A stretch of 64,000 nucleotides of DNA from Xestospongia muta (lineage: Eukaryota; Porifera; Demospongiae; Haplosclerida; Petrosiidae), in the NCBI GenBank assembly GCA_963693285.1, contig OY848919.1, positions 5,858,136 through 5,922,135 of the forward strand, read 5' to 3'. Below are positions 35,424 to 49,195 of the stretch, piece by piece. Within the stretch, counting starts at the first letter, position 1. Every line of letters starts with the position of its first letter. The position numbers were made by a program, and so were the translations under genes. The notes under the pieces were generated by a model. It saw nothing but the letters and a program-made list of their open reading frames with translations. It had not been told where the DNA came from and made no database searches.

Positions 35424-35875
35424 AGGCGGATGAAGCACTTATATTTTTGGGGGCTCACACCATAACTATGTGATGAATATGCAGACACAAATGTACCTAT
35501 AATGCAGAAACTATGTTTGATATAATCACGATCAGTATTACCAACATTAATTTAAAATGTACCAAAGTATTTCCAAAGTATCTCTCATCATTTACCATAA
35601 CAAATTCATTAGTTATTTCAACAAGATCATGCTCATTAGTTATGCATTTGTGTATATGAAGGACTAGAAAATTGTTAAGCCGTTTTTCTGTCATCGTAGC
35701 CTGCAAATATGTCAAAATATTTGACAGTTTCATCAACACCAATAAGATTAACTTAGGTTCTTTTTGTGGGGTAAGTATCAAGCAATAAATAATTTGGGCT
35801 TGCTGAGCCCCCTCTTTCTAAATATTGGGGGGGGGGGGGGGCTCTAGCCCCTCCAGCCCCCTCCTTCAGCCTTCT
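35424..35875 (-). mobile_element. hAT-type transposon relic (C-terminal dimerisation region)
   Basis: The minus strand at 35497-35781 encodes LSNILTYLQATMTEKRLNNF, LVLHIHKCITNEHDLVEITN, EFVMVNDERYFG. This is the tail of hAT/ZMYM-type transposases (T-M-T-x-x-R-L-N-x-L...H-I-H-K). It is bordered by GGCGGATGAAGC with GGGGGCTC (35426-35457) and by AGCCCCTCCAGCCCCCTCC (35850-35868) with a poly-G run of 15-16 at 35827, which look like degraded element ends. No catalytic core. Confidence 0.65.
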
Positions 35876-35924
35876 ATACAAGTTAATTCTTTAATCACCA
35901 CATCCATGTTCCTACTTTCTATAG

Positions 35925-36095
35925 GTATCGTATATACTGGAATAGTAATCCTTTCTCTAGTATAATACGTCTTCAAGGAGGAAATTATTCTAATGAAGGA
36001 CGTGTTGAGGTCTATTGTAATGGACAGTGGGGAACAATATGTGATAATGATTTAGTTCTACTGACACTCAAACTATCTATTTCCTGTAATTGCTA
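35925..36095 (+). pseudogene. SRCR first-half exon relic
   Basis: Matches exon 4/9/14 of the SRCR gene ([20 protein letters not shown] then QWGTICDN), with TATAG acceptor at the start. One base is missing after GATAATG, shifting the frame, and the exon end and partner exon are absent. Confidence 0.8.
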
Positions 36096-36099
36096 ACAA

Positions 36100-37640
36100 A
36101 AAAGGATCCAACAGCTTTTGATTGAATATTTAATTATATGTAGTAATGAAAGAGTCCATTTAATGTCTGAGTAACATGAGTGATAAGATAAGGAAGTGTG
36201 TTAGGTTTAACATCCACATTGCCACTAATAACAATAAAATGCACTAAAGTGCTTAACCTCGCTGCGGTGCCCATTGTAAATCTATACTGCAGAGTGTATG
36301 TACATCTACATTTAAGATTGGACAAGTTGTGGTCAAATTATTGATGAGATCACGTGATGCACATTACAAACTGTTTGATGACTCAGCATTTCTCTTCAAT
36401 CAAAGGGAAAAAGCTTTGTCGTTTACTGGGTACTTTGCACACTGATTGAGGTGTCTGTGAAGCTGTAACCGAGTAAGTAATAGTATCATTCAATTGCCAA
36501 GCAAGATTAAGTGCTAGATTCGTGATGAATGTTTCTCTGAGCCTTTACATGACGCTTTAAAATGTTTCAATATTTTATATACAAAAGTTATTGTAACTTG
36601 AAAATGAAGCATTCTTTGGAAACGTCCTATAGTACAAATATATATTAATGTATTATCTATTAGTAGTAGTTTTTTCAGTGCTTTGGGACGTTTCATGACT
36701 CATTTTGTCAACTTATTAGCCACAGACACACAATACTAACTTAATTATGGTGTGAATGAGATATATTTGTAAACGTCAATCATAATGAATGACACAATAG
36801 TGATGTCATCATATTGATGACATCACATAAACCAAACCTAACATTATTAACTCTATGACACATAGTGATGTCATTATAGAACATATTGTTACATCATCAG
36901 TCAAGTTACACCAAAAACCACTGGCTAATCATTTCAATGTTGATCTCAAAAGCATCTAATTGACCACTATTGAGCATATATTGTAGCAGGTATTACTAAC
37001 TTCATACTAATAAACTAATGATATTTTAATTTTAGTTTTATATAGTACATATGTATACTTTATGTGGTGAGTGAGTAGTTCATATTAATGGTACACAAAC
37101 TCTTATTACCATTATTATTGTAGACAGTATCCAAGAGGACTAGAATATAATGATTGTTTTAAACAAGATATGATATACAAGTTATATACAAGTGCATGTA
37201 GTAAAATTATATATTAAATTTGATGAACAAGTAAACATAATAATTATTGTTGATGTACCATGAAATCTACTGTTTACGTAGCTAATGGTAATAAAGATAT
37301 TTTTATTCTTTGAAATGTAAGATCTTTGTTCAGGTCTATTACTTTGGATTTATATATGTATTTCAATCTTCCATCACATTAATCTTAATTTATACTACTA
37401 TAGCTATAGCTAAATGTATTATCACCTAAATGTATTTAATATATTCAATAGATAATTTGAATTAAATGTAAAGTCTGCTGATTGAGTTGGAAGTAGATTA
37501 ACAATAGATTGTTTCATTTCATTTATTTTTCTCTGCCATGTTTATAGAATAGAAGATTCCATTTATTTTCCTCTATTGAAAGTATTCACATTCCATTTTC
37601 ATTCTGGACCAATTGTAACTGTACCAATAACACTTAATCC
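36100..37640. other. Non-coding interval with short palindromes
   Basis: Contains GTGATGTCATC and GATGACATCAC as an inverted pair around 36799-36830 and a further GTGATGTCAT at 36866 (CRE-like half sites). The minus frame at 36134-36325 has no homology I recognise. 36945-37000 resembles 56560-56600. Confidence 0.5.
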
Positions 37641-37642
37641 CT

Positions 37643-37708
37643 AATAGCTATTATTTATAACATAAAGATAAATTATAATTTACCTTTATGTTATAAATAA
37701 TAGCTATT
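37643..37708. repeat. 66-bp almost perfect palindrome
   Basis: The 33 bases 37643-37675 (AATAGCTATTATTTATAACA...) are repeated inverted at 37676-37708 with one mismatch and no loop. The right arm runs directly into the duplicated block starting GAGACATTTCATGAAG; the paralogous site at 23445-23465 has only the inner end of that arm, GGTAAATTA. Confidence 0.93.
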
Positions 37709-38480
37709 ATTGAGACATTTCATGAAGTTCTTATACCTCATTCAATCATTGGGTACCTTAGTAATTATTTTTGTGATTTGTGCATTAACTTAAGTCTCAT
37801 ATATATATAGTTTTCGAACCGTTTTTGGTAATAATATCTTGTCTACAATACAATATAACTATATTATATATCTTAACAATGCATGCATTTATGTCAATTT
37901 AAAAATTCTCTTGTCAGATTGCATTAATTTGCCTTCTGAGTAATTCATTAATCATATTATGTTATTTGTTGTCAATTACAAGTGTTGACTTATTTATTTC
38001 CTGTATAGATTATGGCAGAATAATCATCAACTCTCTTATTTTATCAAAATCGTCTGAACCTCCCATATCAGAAGTATTAATCATGAAAGGCTATGGTTTA
38101 TAACTCTACAAATGGATGAATAATTTTAGTGTACCAATATAGGTGAAATTTTGCAATTTTAACAAATTTGTCCTTCAAATTTATTATAAACGTCACTTAA
38201 CTGAAGTAATGGCATAATATTCATACTCAAATAAGGTGAGCAAGTAAGGTTGATTCTAATGATGTACTTGTTCTTTGTAACAAATGGGATATTCAAACTA
38301 TACAAATTATAATCATCTACTTTGTATGTTCTTTATGTTGTTTTATGTTTAATATAAGCTGTCTTTGATATTGTAACTTATACATTCCATTGCAGAAGTC
38401 CTCTGCATACTGGTTGATACTTTTGGATTAATAAAGAATTTATTCCAGTTGTGTTTGGAAAGACATACTATAATGTATGC

Positions 38481-38532
<52 letters not shown>

Positions 38533-38674
38533 ATATATACACACATATAATCTAGCTACAAAATTCTTTACAAATAAAGTACGCCATCTTGAATTCCTGC
38601 TCATAATGCAGAGCTTCCGGCACTGAAAAAGCTTGTCAAGACTACTTCCTGTATGAGGCTAGACGACAATCGTG
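37709..38674 (+). promoter_or_regulatory. 5' flank of the SRCR gene, with SRCR exon tail relic and TA microsatellite
   Basis: Paralogous to 23460-23930. At 38235-38335 it holds the tail of an SRCR exon (GGGATATTCAAACTATACAA), so the promoter region contains debris of an upstream SRCR copy. A TA tract at 38485-38530 ends about 145 bases before the ATG. The bases after it (38565-38674) are less AT-rich and probably contain the 5' UTR; no defined TATA or initiator can be called. Confidence 0.5.
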
Positions 38675-41600
38675 ATGGCCAAAGAGCAGCAGTTCGATAT
38701 TTTCTTTCTTCTTACAATTCTGTTGTGTTTTTCAGTTTACTCTACATTTGGTAAGTGTATATATGTTTCCCCCGTAATCACCTCATACAACTAACTTGCT
38801 GCTTCGGTAGTGATAGAATTCATGACAAGTTGTTTGGTCTATTACCAGTTTTAAACCAAAAACAGTTATTGAATCATTCTGTCTGAAATTTTGTCTGTAA
38901 CAAAATTATGTTTACTTAAACAGCAAGTTATTATTCAATTTGTTCTCAGTGTTATCAAACAGGCAAAGGTCTTTTATATTATGAAGAGCCAAAACCTTGA
39001 CCAGCAAATATACTATATATCATTGACTGCTCTAATTTGGACTCACTTGGGCTTGACCAAATAATGTTAAAACCATATTCTTTACTAAAAGCCATGTATG
39101 TTAATGATTTGCTAATAGCATTGCTAAGTAATATATATCACTGTCCTTACTAAACTATATACATTTTGAGGTCATATGATGTAGACAACTTAATATCATA
39201 TGTACAACCAAACTCACTATAAACAACTGATTACATCATGAGCACACTTGTGTTTCTTCAACAAAACCACATCAAAGCATACAAAACTGAAAGTTTATTA
39301 TAAACAGAATCCCTTAGGATATGACAAAGCAATTTTTAATATTGGATTATAGCTATTTAAGTAATTATATAAAATTATCAATATGACTCACCCCATGAGA
39401 TCATATCACAATTATATTATTATTAGGTTTCAGATTGATTTATAGAAAATGTAGTATTGATTTCTTAATGTATTATTAACTAAACACAGCTCCATTGAGT
39501 TATATTGTAAAACAGATATAACATTTTATCATTTTCTATAGTACGCTTTCAATCTTTGTAATCTTATAGTCATATAGTACAATGAATCAGTGTGATGAAC
39601 GGTTGTACATTAAATTGATATAAATGAGTTGTTTGTTAATGATCAATTTGATAAGTTTATACGCTTGACAGGAGATATGAATTGATCAAAAATTAACTGA
39701 ATTATCTTTGTTATTAATAATAAATGATAATATTATCATAAAATGTTCTTGCACTTTTAATTCATACATGTTCTACTCATGATATTTATATTCATAATTA
39801 CATTAACCACTCATTTTATCACAAACTATTACTGTTGTAACAAAACTATCTTTATCTACTCTATGAATTGAATTTAAGTAGATATAGTATGTACTTAAAT
39901 TTCAATTCAAATTATATTAAGACTTTATAAAATAGATATACATGTCTAATATCAATAGTAGTGATGGTTTTTTTGTGGATATATGTCAATGAAGCTATAA
40001 ATGCATAGACAGTGTTCAAAGACAGCTGTTCTATGTTATAAACACTAGTACAGCTCTTGTTTGTCTTCCAGAACAAAAAGCACAAACATACTCATGTCAT
40101 TACTTTTAGTACTACTACAGTTATATACTAGGTAAACAATGTGGTTAAGGTTGCATTAATTCTAAAAAAATTGGGAAAGACAAATTTAATGTTTATATTA
40201 TATTATAGCTTTAACAAATGGTGCCATTAGGCTGTCACGTTATGGATATACTTTATCATCTTATTACTATGGTACTGTGAGGGTCTATTACAATAATGGA
40301 TGGGGTAATATCTGTTATGATAACTACTATAGTTCTACTGAAGCTAATGTTATTTGTCATCAATTGGGATATACTGGAGCATCAAGTTACTCTAGAGCTG
40401 GATTATTGAGGTTAGAATTATCTAATAAAGATGTTCTATATTAACTCTGTCTAGTTATGGCACTGACACTTTATCTATGAAGATGGATGACCTCGATTGT
40501 GCTAGTAGCAACTATCTTACCATATTTCAGTGTTCTTTTGATACTTACATTGATAGTGGATGTGCTAATACTAACTCTTATGATGCTACTGTGTACTGCT
40601 GTGAGTATAAATATTAACTTAATGCTTATCATTTTTCTTATAGATACCACTAGGATCTGGAACAGTAATCCTTTCTCTGGTATGATACGTCTTCAAGGAG
40701 GAAATTATTCTAATGAAGGACGTGTTGAGGTCTATTGTAATGGACAGTGGGGAACAATATGTGATAATAGATTTGGTTCTACTGATGCTCGGACTATTTG
40801 TAAACAACTGGGATATAACAATTACTACAGATATGATCGCCTCAGTCTGTAAGTATAAGATGTTGAAATTATACAGTCAGTTATTAATTAATGCATAAAA
40901 CAGTTGTGTTTTATAAATAATATATCACAATTAAACAGGTATTGTATCACTGTAATAGATCTGGTAGTTCTAGTCAACCTATTTGGAAGAGCTACATGTT
41001 TAGTACTTCCTCTGACAATTGTTATGGTACTAGTAACTCCTGTCCATCAACTTCAGTCACTAGTTGTTCCCACTCTAAAAATGTTACTGTGGAATGTAGT
41101 AAGTGATGGTATCAACTAACTCTTAATTTCTATTATTACGATGAAGAGTTATTGCTTCATCAAGATAATTTTTTGTAAATAATTTGGAGGCTTGACCTGT
41201 AACAAAAATGTTAAAAGCATATCAGACCTCTGAAATACCAAATGATAATATTTAAAATTTATTGTAACTATCAACACTGGTAGTATTTATTAAGTAAGGT
41301 TAACAAGTAATCTAATATATTGTATGCTATTCAATCTTTAATCCAATCAAATACTTGGATATATGTATACTATTTCCTTTAGCTTACAGCACTTCTTATT
41401 CAAAATCATCTAATATAAAGACTACTTGTTCTGGACTAATTCGTAAGTGACATCTAATGATAAATATATTTATGACTTCAATTCATCTATTGAAAAGTTA
41501 TGCTACCTTTACTACCATTCAGTTTGGCTACATAAACTTGTTGAAAAGTACAGCTTTTCAATATAACTTTTTCAGCTTTTTCATTTCACTTTACTATAGT

Positions 41601-44600
41601 TTTCACTGAATTTTCACTTTTAATAAGCTATATAATCCAATACCATTATGCTGAATATTGAAGACTAAGTCAATATTTATATTGAAGACTAAGAATGTAT
41701 ACTCATTTCTAGCTCTGTTTGAATAGTACTCATTCACTTAGTTTGTAGTGATAATAGTGATATGTATAACAATTATGAATCAGTATTTACTTCTATTACT
41801 TGAAAATTAGAATATATTGATCTACCTTTATTTAGCTAATCCAGGAAGTGGTGGTATTATTCTATCTCGTTATGGGTATGCCTCATCATCCTATTACTAT
41901 GGTACTGTGAGGGTTTATTACGAAAATGGTTGGGGTAATATCTGTGATGATTATTATTACAATTCTAGTGAAGCTAATGTCATTTGTCATCAATTGGGAT
42001 ATACTGGAGCATCAAGTTACTCTAGAGCTGGATTAGTGAGGTTAGAATTATCTAATAAAGAAGCTCTACATCATTTCTATCTAGTTATGGCACTGACACT
42101 TTACCTATGATAATAGATGACCTCAACTGTGCTATTAGCACCTACCTTACCATATTTCAATGTTCATTCTCAACCTACATTGATAGTGGATGTAATAACA
42201 CTAACTCTTATGATGCTACTGTGTACTGCTGTGAGTATATTATATATATTTCCTTAGTAAATGTTACATTTGGTACAGATACAACTAGAATCTGGAACAG
42301 TAATCCTTTCTCTGGTATGATACGTCTTCAGGGAGGAAATTATTCTAATGAAGGACGTGTTGAGGTCTATTGTAATGGACAGTGGGGAACAATATGTGAT
42401 AATGGATTTAATTCTACTGATGCTCAAACTATCTGTAAACAACTGGGATATAATTATTACTATAATTATGATCACCTCAGCCTGTAAGAAAAAAATCATA
42501 TATATATATATATATATATATAATTAATTATTTGTAGTCATTTCAAAATACAAATGAAAGACAAAATCTATTTATTATTTATTATTCTATTTGTATCCTA
42601 CTTTTTATTATAAATTTCTATAATATTGAATTGATCATTTGTATGAACAGTCAGATGTATACATTCATGATCTTTTTAAAGTGCAAACCTTCTATCTTTT
42701 GTTTAATATGGTTGTCATACATAAATAATGTACTACATTATTTGTCATTCATTCAGGCCAGGTACATCCAGTCAACCAATTTGGAGTACATACATGTATA
42801 GTACTTCCTCTGACACATGTTATGGTACTAGAAATTCCTGTCCATCAACTTCAATAACTAGTTGTACTCACTCTGAAGATGTTACTGTCACATGTAGTAA
42901 GTTGTTATACTTTTTTTGTTAAGTAATTTAATTGCTTAGATTTACTCATTATCATTGTTATATTCTTTAGTTTACAGCAGATCATATTCAAAGATTTATA
43001 ATTCAAAGAGGACTTGTTCTGGTATAATTTGTAATTAATTATATTATTCTGTTAATTCAACGTTATAAGATTATTAAACATGTGTATTAACTACATATGT
43101 TAATCCTTTCAGTTAGTAATTAGTGTATGATAATCTTTTATCATTTAGCTAATGGTGCTCAAAATGGTGCTATTATTCTATCTCGTTATGGGTATGCCTC
43201 ATCATCTTATTACTATGGTACTGTGAGGATCTATTACAATGGATGGGGTAATATCTGTGATGATCACTACTATAGATCTACTGAAGCTAATGTCATTTGT
43301 CATCAATTAGGATATACTGGAGCATCACGTTACTCTAGAGCTGGATTAGTGAGGTTAGAATTATCTAATCAAGAAGTTTTATACCATTTCTGTTTAGTTA
43401 TGGCACTGACACTTTATCTATGAAAATAGATGACCTCTACTGTGCTAGTAGCAACTACCTCACTATATTTCAATGTTCATTCTCTACTTTCATTGATAGT
43501 GGATGTACTAATACTAACTCTTATGATGCTACTGTGTACTGCTGTGAGTGTGTAATATTTTTCTTAATAAAATTGTTACATTTGTTATAGATAACATTAG
43601 GATCTGGAACAGTAATCCTTTCTCTGGTATGATACGTCTTCAAGGAGGAAATTATTCTAATGAAGGACGTGTTGAGGTCTATTGTAATGGACAGTGGGGA
43701 ACAATATGTGATAATGGATTTAGTTCTACTGATGCTCAAACTATCTGTGAACAACTAGGATATAATTATTATCATCGATATGATCATTTAAGTCTGTAAG
43801 TATTATATCAAAGTTACTATCTACAGTAATTGTTTAAGTATGAAAATGTTTATTTACTTAAATAAAATTGCTTTCCAGTCAATCATACAAATGTTTATTA
43901 TCATGTTTTATGTTTGTATGTCCACTTCTATCATTTTCTACTACTGTATACAAAATATGAAACATAGACCATGTACAACATTTATTGATTTCAGTAAAGC
44001 ATTACCATGAGCCCTGACATAATGGATGATCACTTATTGAGTTTTAAGGCTGGCATAACATTTAGCATTTGGTTGTTTCTCCATTTTACTATCTTCAAAA
44101 CCATTAAAGAGTTTTTTTAAATGTTTTACAAGTAGTCCAATATTAGAATATACTGTCACAATAGTATCTCTAACAACAAATCATTTGACTATTATTTAGA
44201 TCTGGTACTTCAAGTCAACCAATTTGGAGTACATACATGTCCAGTTCTTCCTCTAATACATGTTATGGTACTAGAAATTCCTGTCCATCAACTTCAATAA
44301 CTAGTTGTAACCACTATGAAGATATTACTGTCACATGTAGTAAGTTGTTATATTAAACAAAATTAATTGTACACAAATTATTAAATTTTATTATTACTCA
44401 GATTAACGATTACATTGTATTATTTAGTTTACAGTAGTTCATATACAAAGCCTTCTAATTCAAAGACTACTTGTTCTGGACTAATTTGTAAGTAATTATG
44501 TTATTGTTTTAGATGAGTAAGAAATTGTGTTATCTTAAATTCAAGCACTTTGGTTTAGTTAAGTCAATATCAACATTATTGTTTATTATTATGTTGATGT

Positions 44601-46746
44601 AGCTTCTTCTCGCCATATTGGTTCTGGTACTATACGTCTTTATCGTAATGGATATACCTTATCCTCTTATTACTATGGTATAGTACAGATCTTAGTAAAT
44701 GGACAATGGGGTAATATCTGTGATGATACCTATTACAGTCAATATGAAGCTGATGTCATCTGTCATCAGTTGGGATATACTGGAGCCTCAGGTTATTCTA
44801 GAGCTGGGTCAGTGAGGTTAGTTTTTGAGAAATTCCTTTTTAAAGACATCATCATTTTTTGTTAATATTTCAGTTATGGCACTGATTACAGCATAATGGT
44901 ACTGGATAATGTCAACTGTCGTAACAATGAGTATCTTACTATTCTACAATGTTTTTACTCTATTTTCATTGATAGTGGATGTACTAATTCTTATGATGCT
45001 ACTGTGTCCTGCTGTGAGTTTTATTATTGTTATTATAGTATGACATGTACATTTATTGTGATTTAGATTCTACAAGGATCTGGGACAGTAATCCTTTCTC
45101 TGGTATGATACGTCTTCAAGGAGGCAATTATTCTAATGAAGGACGAGTGGAGGTCTATTGTAATGGACAGTGGGGAACAATATGTGATGATGGATTTGAT
45201 TCTAATGATGCACTTGTTATCTGTAAACAACTGGGATATTCAAACTATACAAGTTATAATCATCTTCCTTTGTATGTTTACTACAATAGACTATACTTGA
45301 AGTATACTATATTTGTTATAGGTCTGGTAATTCATCTCAAAATATTTGGATGAGTAATTTAACTTGTAGCAGAACGTTTTCCTGTTTGGGTTCATGTCAG
45401 AGTTGTCCTACTAATTCTTATCAAGGATGTCGTCATTCTGAAGATGTCACAATTCAATGTAGTAAGTTGGAAATACAAATGTTATTAAAATTAGTCGACT
45501 TTTCCCAATAAAAGTAGTCAAAATTATATTATTACCTTAAGTGAAGGTATTATGAATGCGACTTACATTAGTTACGATTTAGTTAAAGAATTTGTCTAAG
45601 AAATTTATACTTAAAAAGTATCCACATGTATTTTTATGGGATAAGAATACAATGTTATAACATAACATAGCTGTACATGTTTCATGTTCTAATGAGATCA
45701 TGTTACATTTGTATATAGGTAATCCAAGGAGATTGTCATCAGTATCAACATTAAGGACTACATGTCGTGGTATTAGTTCTGCTTCTCCTACTACTACGTA
45801 TACCTGTAAGTCAATGTTAAAGTATAAACTGTGATATATGACATTAGTAATTAACTATACATATATTGTTTAGATCCTTTACCAAAGCAATACTATTACC
45901 CCATATCATAGTTATGATTTCTTATCGTTTCTAGCATCAAACATAGTTTTACCAGTTGGTGCCTCAATTGCTTTTTTAGTGGTGCCAATAAATGTGGTTG
46001 TATATTGCTGTATTGCTGTTGGTGCTATTAGAAAAAAATACAAGAGACAAAATTCTAGAAGTTGCAACACCCAACAAGTTGAACTACTAACAATTGGATC
46101 TCCTGAAACAACTCAAAGAACAAATCAAACAACTCCTCCATCTGTACCACTTCCTAATACCACTTTGAATACTATACCACAAATAGAGAACCGATATCCT
46201 GATTATGCAACACAATCAGCAAATAACCCAGTAGCCAATCATAGACCTCCACCACCCTATAATGAAAGTAGTAATACAATTGGATTAAATGAGGCACCAA
46301 CTGTTGTGCCTTATTTGTACAAGTCTCCTTATCCACAGCAACCACCAGCTCCTTATCATCAGCAAGAAGGTCATCATCTGGTGCAGCAACAACCATCTTT
46401 GAACTCAATACAACCATTAGCTCCACCACGTCCATATGAAACTAATGCATTTAACACTCTTGAGATGACTCAAGGCAGACAACCCATCACATCAGCTGCA
46501 GTGACATCTTTTGCAACCTTTCCTGCTCATAATCCCAATACAGAGGCATCTAGACAACAAAGCTCTAATATAAGCAATTGGGAAGCTATTTCTGATTTAG
46601 GAGCTACTTTTGAAAACCCATCTTGCGAATTTTTGGGTGCTGCTCATGGAGAATCTGATAATCATAATGTAGAAGAACCCTACAATGAGGTAAAAATATT
46701 GAGGACTCTTCCTCCTCCAAGTTATGCTAACCTCTTTAAAAAGTAA
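38675..46746 (+). CDS. Eight-SRCR-domain type I membrane receptor, 22 exons
   Basis: Exons: 38675-38750, 40209-40410, 40455-40600, 40644-40848, 40959-41098, 41383-41442, 41836-42040, 42085-42230, 42279-42483, 42757-42896, 42971-43030, 43149-43353, 43398-43543, 43591-43795, 44200-44339, 44428-44487, 44603-44816, 44874-45013, 45067-45271, 45322-45461, 45719-45805, 45935-46746. All have GT-AG borders, phases agree and the sum is 3939 nt (1312 residues). Residues 1-25 are a signal peptide. Four modules follow, each with SRCR type A ([19 protein letters not shown]), SRCR type B ([22 protein letters not shown]) and a short linker with one Cys. The modules start at residues 26, 277, 529 and 781. One helix lies near 1046-1070 and a 240-residue tail has PPPPY and PPPSY. 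Six conserved Cys and no LGC suggest group A-like SRCR. Ligand unknown; SRCR receptors usually bind microbial or cell-surface ligands. AATAAA at 46910. Confidence 0.9.
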
Positions 46747-47535
46747 AAGATTTATGCTACATCAAAATTATTGTTGCTGTCTTATTACATACATTAATAT
46801 TAATAACTTTAGATCTGTTTTTATTTTATTATTACTTAATTGCATTTTGGTCTCATTTTAATTATCAAACTTTTTAGAAGTTTCTTATTAAACTGATTTA
46901 AGTAATGTAAATAAACCTAATTAATAGAGGTTTTCCTCAGCTATCTCCCAGCTACTGCTTCTAAGAATAATTGTGACGTAATTTGCTATTTATAGTAACA
47001 ACTTGTTGGACTATTCACTACACTTTCAAGAGTTTTTCTATGTGTTATTTGAAAATGGCAAAGAGTGGAAGATGTTTTTACATCTAGCAATTTTGTATGC
47101 TTACTTAACTTATTCATACATATGGTAAGTGTTGATTATTTAAACCCTAAATGTTACAGACAATCTTGTTAGGTTATTAACAGTCTATAGATTTAGAGTG
47201 TAGTGTGGTCTGTGGACTATATTTCATATACAAACAAACACACGCACATACACACACACGAACGCACACACACACACACATATATATGTATTTATCAAAA
47301 ATTGACTTTATCTGTGTAATATTTTCTTATATCTGTAATATAACTGTGAATATTGACATCAATACTGTATCAATTAAATCCCTACCAAGCTTACTTTCTA
47401 TAACTATAAGTGGTTCATATCATTATTACATGATGATTGGGAAAAATGAAATTATAAAATCCTAATCAAAGAAGATAAGATATTAATATTATTTCTGTAC
47501 CTTACTAGTTACTTCAATACCGATATATTATTGTC
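46747..47535. other. 3' flank of the SRCR gene
   Basis: Contains the AATAAA at 46910-46915, a block shared with 2360-2700, and a CA/TA tract at 47233-47288. No gene. Confidence 0.55.
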
Positions 47536-48125
47536 TTAATATAATATATTTACACTTAATAGAGTATAGCTTATTTCATCTATAGTGGTATCACTAGTTC
47601 TGGTACTCAAACTGGTCTCATGAGCCTCTCCATCAATATCACTATAGAACATAAAGTAATCAGCTACAATATCCAGATATACTTTATATATAATAAACCT
47701 AGGTATACTTTTAATAGCTTGTGATGTTAGTTGGAAGTAATGTTGATTGGTCATGTCACCTTAGTTAAGATGACATTAATATAATGCTGGTAGTATGGTA
47801 CACTAGGTTGAGAAGGAAGACTAGAAAAATAGCTAGTATGATAGTCAGGAATATCAGTTTGAGCTAACTCCACTACTGTCACACTCAGCATATTATCAAC
47901 ATATAGATTACAACTTGAAATTTCTGCATAAAAATTACAAGCATTTGTATAAAAGTCTAATGTCTTACTTAAAACAATATGCTTATCTATTTTACAATTA
48001 TAATTATGTAAGTAATGAAAAAACATATTAGAATGAGAAACAAACTTAGGGATTGCAATGTTAAAAAGAAACAAGGTAGGGATGAATAGAACTAATCCAT
48101 ACAAAACCCATATATAATTAGCCAA
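47536..48125 (-). CDS. Hypothetical secreted or membrane protein, two open segments
   Basis: 48125-47751 starts with a signal-like stretch (MANYIWVLYGLVLFIPTLFL) and continues for about 95 residues with several Cys and Tyr (NACNFYAEISSCNLYVDN, DIPDYHTSYFSSLPSQPSVP). A second open segment, 47754-47536 (AIKSIPRFIIYKVYLDIVAD), overlaps its end in another frame, and no clean intron connects them. 47715-47900 has a decayed duplicate at 3170-3350. Family not recognised; it may be a fragment. Confidence 0.35.
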
Positions 48126-49120
48126 TTGGTATCAGTTGACTTAGGAGATTTGATTCAACCCAAATACATGCATTAAATACTGAATATATAGTAGTATTTA
48201 ATTTTCAAGTTATAGCTAACAGTCCTTCATTTATGTTAATTGTGTGGCTATTTATTTATGTATGGTTTTGCATAGATTATTGTAATCACCCCTCCCTTTG
48301 GCATTACCATAGCTAGATATATTCTCATTTTTAAAATATTATTTTGTTACTTGTTTTTACTCTTTTTTGTCAATTGCTTCATTGGTGGAACCTAAAATGT
48401 CAGCTGCATCTGATCATTACATAAAAAAAGCAATAATTGCAAATTTTTGTTGGAACATCTACCAATCACCAACCTATCATGACAAAATGACTAATCATGA
48501 CTGTTTATCAATTATTATTACCAACAAACTAGATGTCTCATTTTCCAGCATGGCATATCTTCTGATTTCCAGTGAGTCACTCCGCTATACACTTCAATTC
48601 ACACATCAACTAAGAAAGATTATATAATGATAATAAATAATTATACAAAAATATTTATTCGTTACACACATATTTCACATTTTAGTAGTCAAAACAAATC
48701 AAGGATTTCATAAACAGATGGAACACCTTTCAATTATCCACTTTTTTGACCGGAAAGTTTGTATGAATCAAACACTTTATTTCTGACAGCTCATTGCCTG
48801 TTCTGCAAGATACTTTTGGAGGAAAACATGAATTCTCTTGTAAACATTATGGTCAGTCTCTTACAATTAGTCTGAGTATTGGCTGATAGATTAAGTGCAT
48901 GGTTTATAAATAATATTCATAGTTTTAAATCAACCCTTTTTTGTTATATACATCACATTATTAAAATTGTCAAAATGATACCATTTCTTAGATTCACACA
49001 AAACTAACATTATTGCATATACTGTTTACTGAGAAATTATCGAGAAGGGACTATATACGAGAAGGTGTTTATGGGACATTTACAAATTTTAATTTTCATT
49101 AATTTTATTGTTATATTATA
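48126..49120. other. Non-coding interval
   Basis: No supported gene. The open frame at 48367-48627 (+) has no recognisable features. Confidence 0.45.
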
Positions 49121-49195
49121 TATATATATAACTAACAAAATAAAGCAATTATTTTCAATGCTAAACATCATATTATAACAGATTAAGAAGTTTAA

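Noticed and set aside
36134..36325. ISGNVDVKPN resembling the start of LINE proteins with G-D-V-E-x-N-P-G-P
   Set aside because: The NPGP core is absent and no endonuclease or reverse transcriptase sequence follows.
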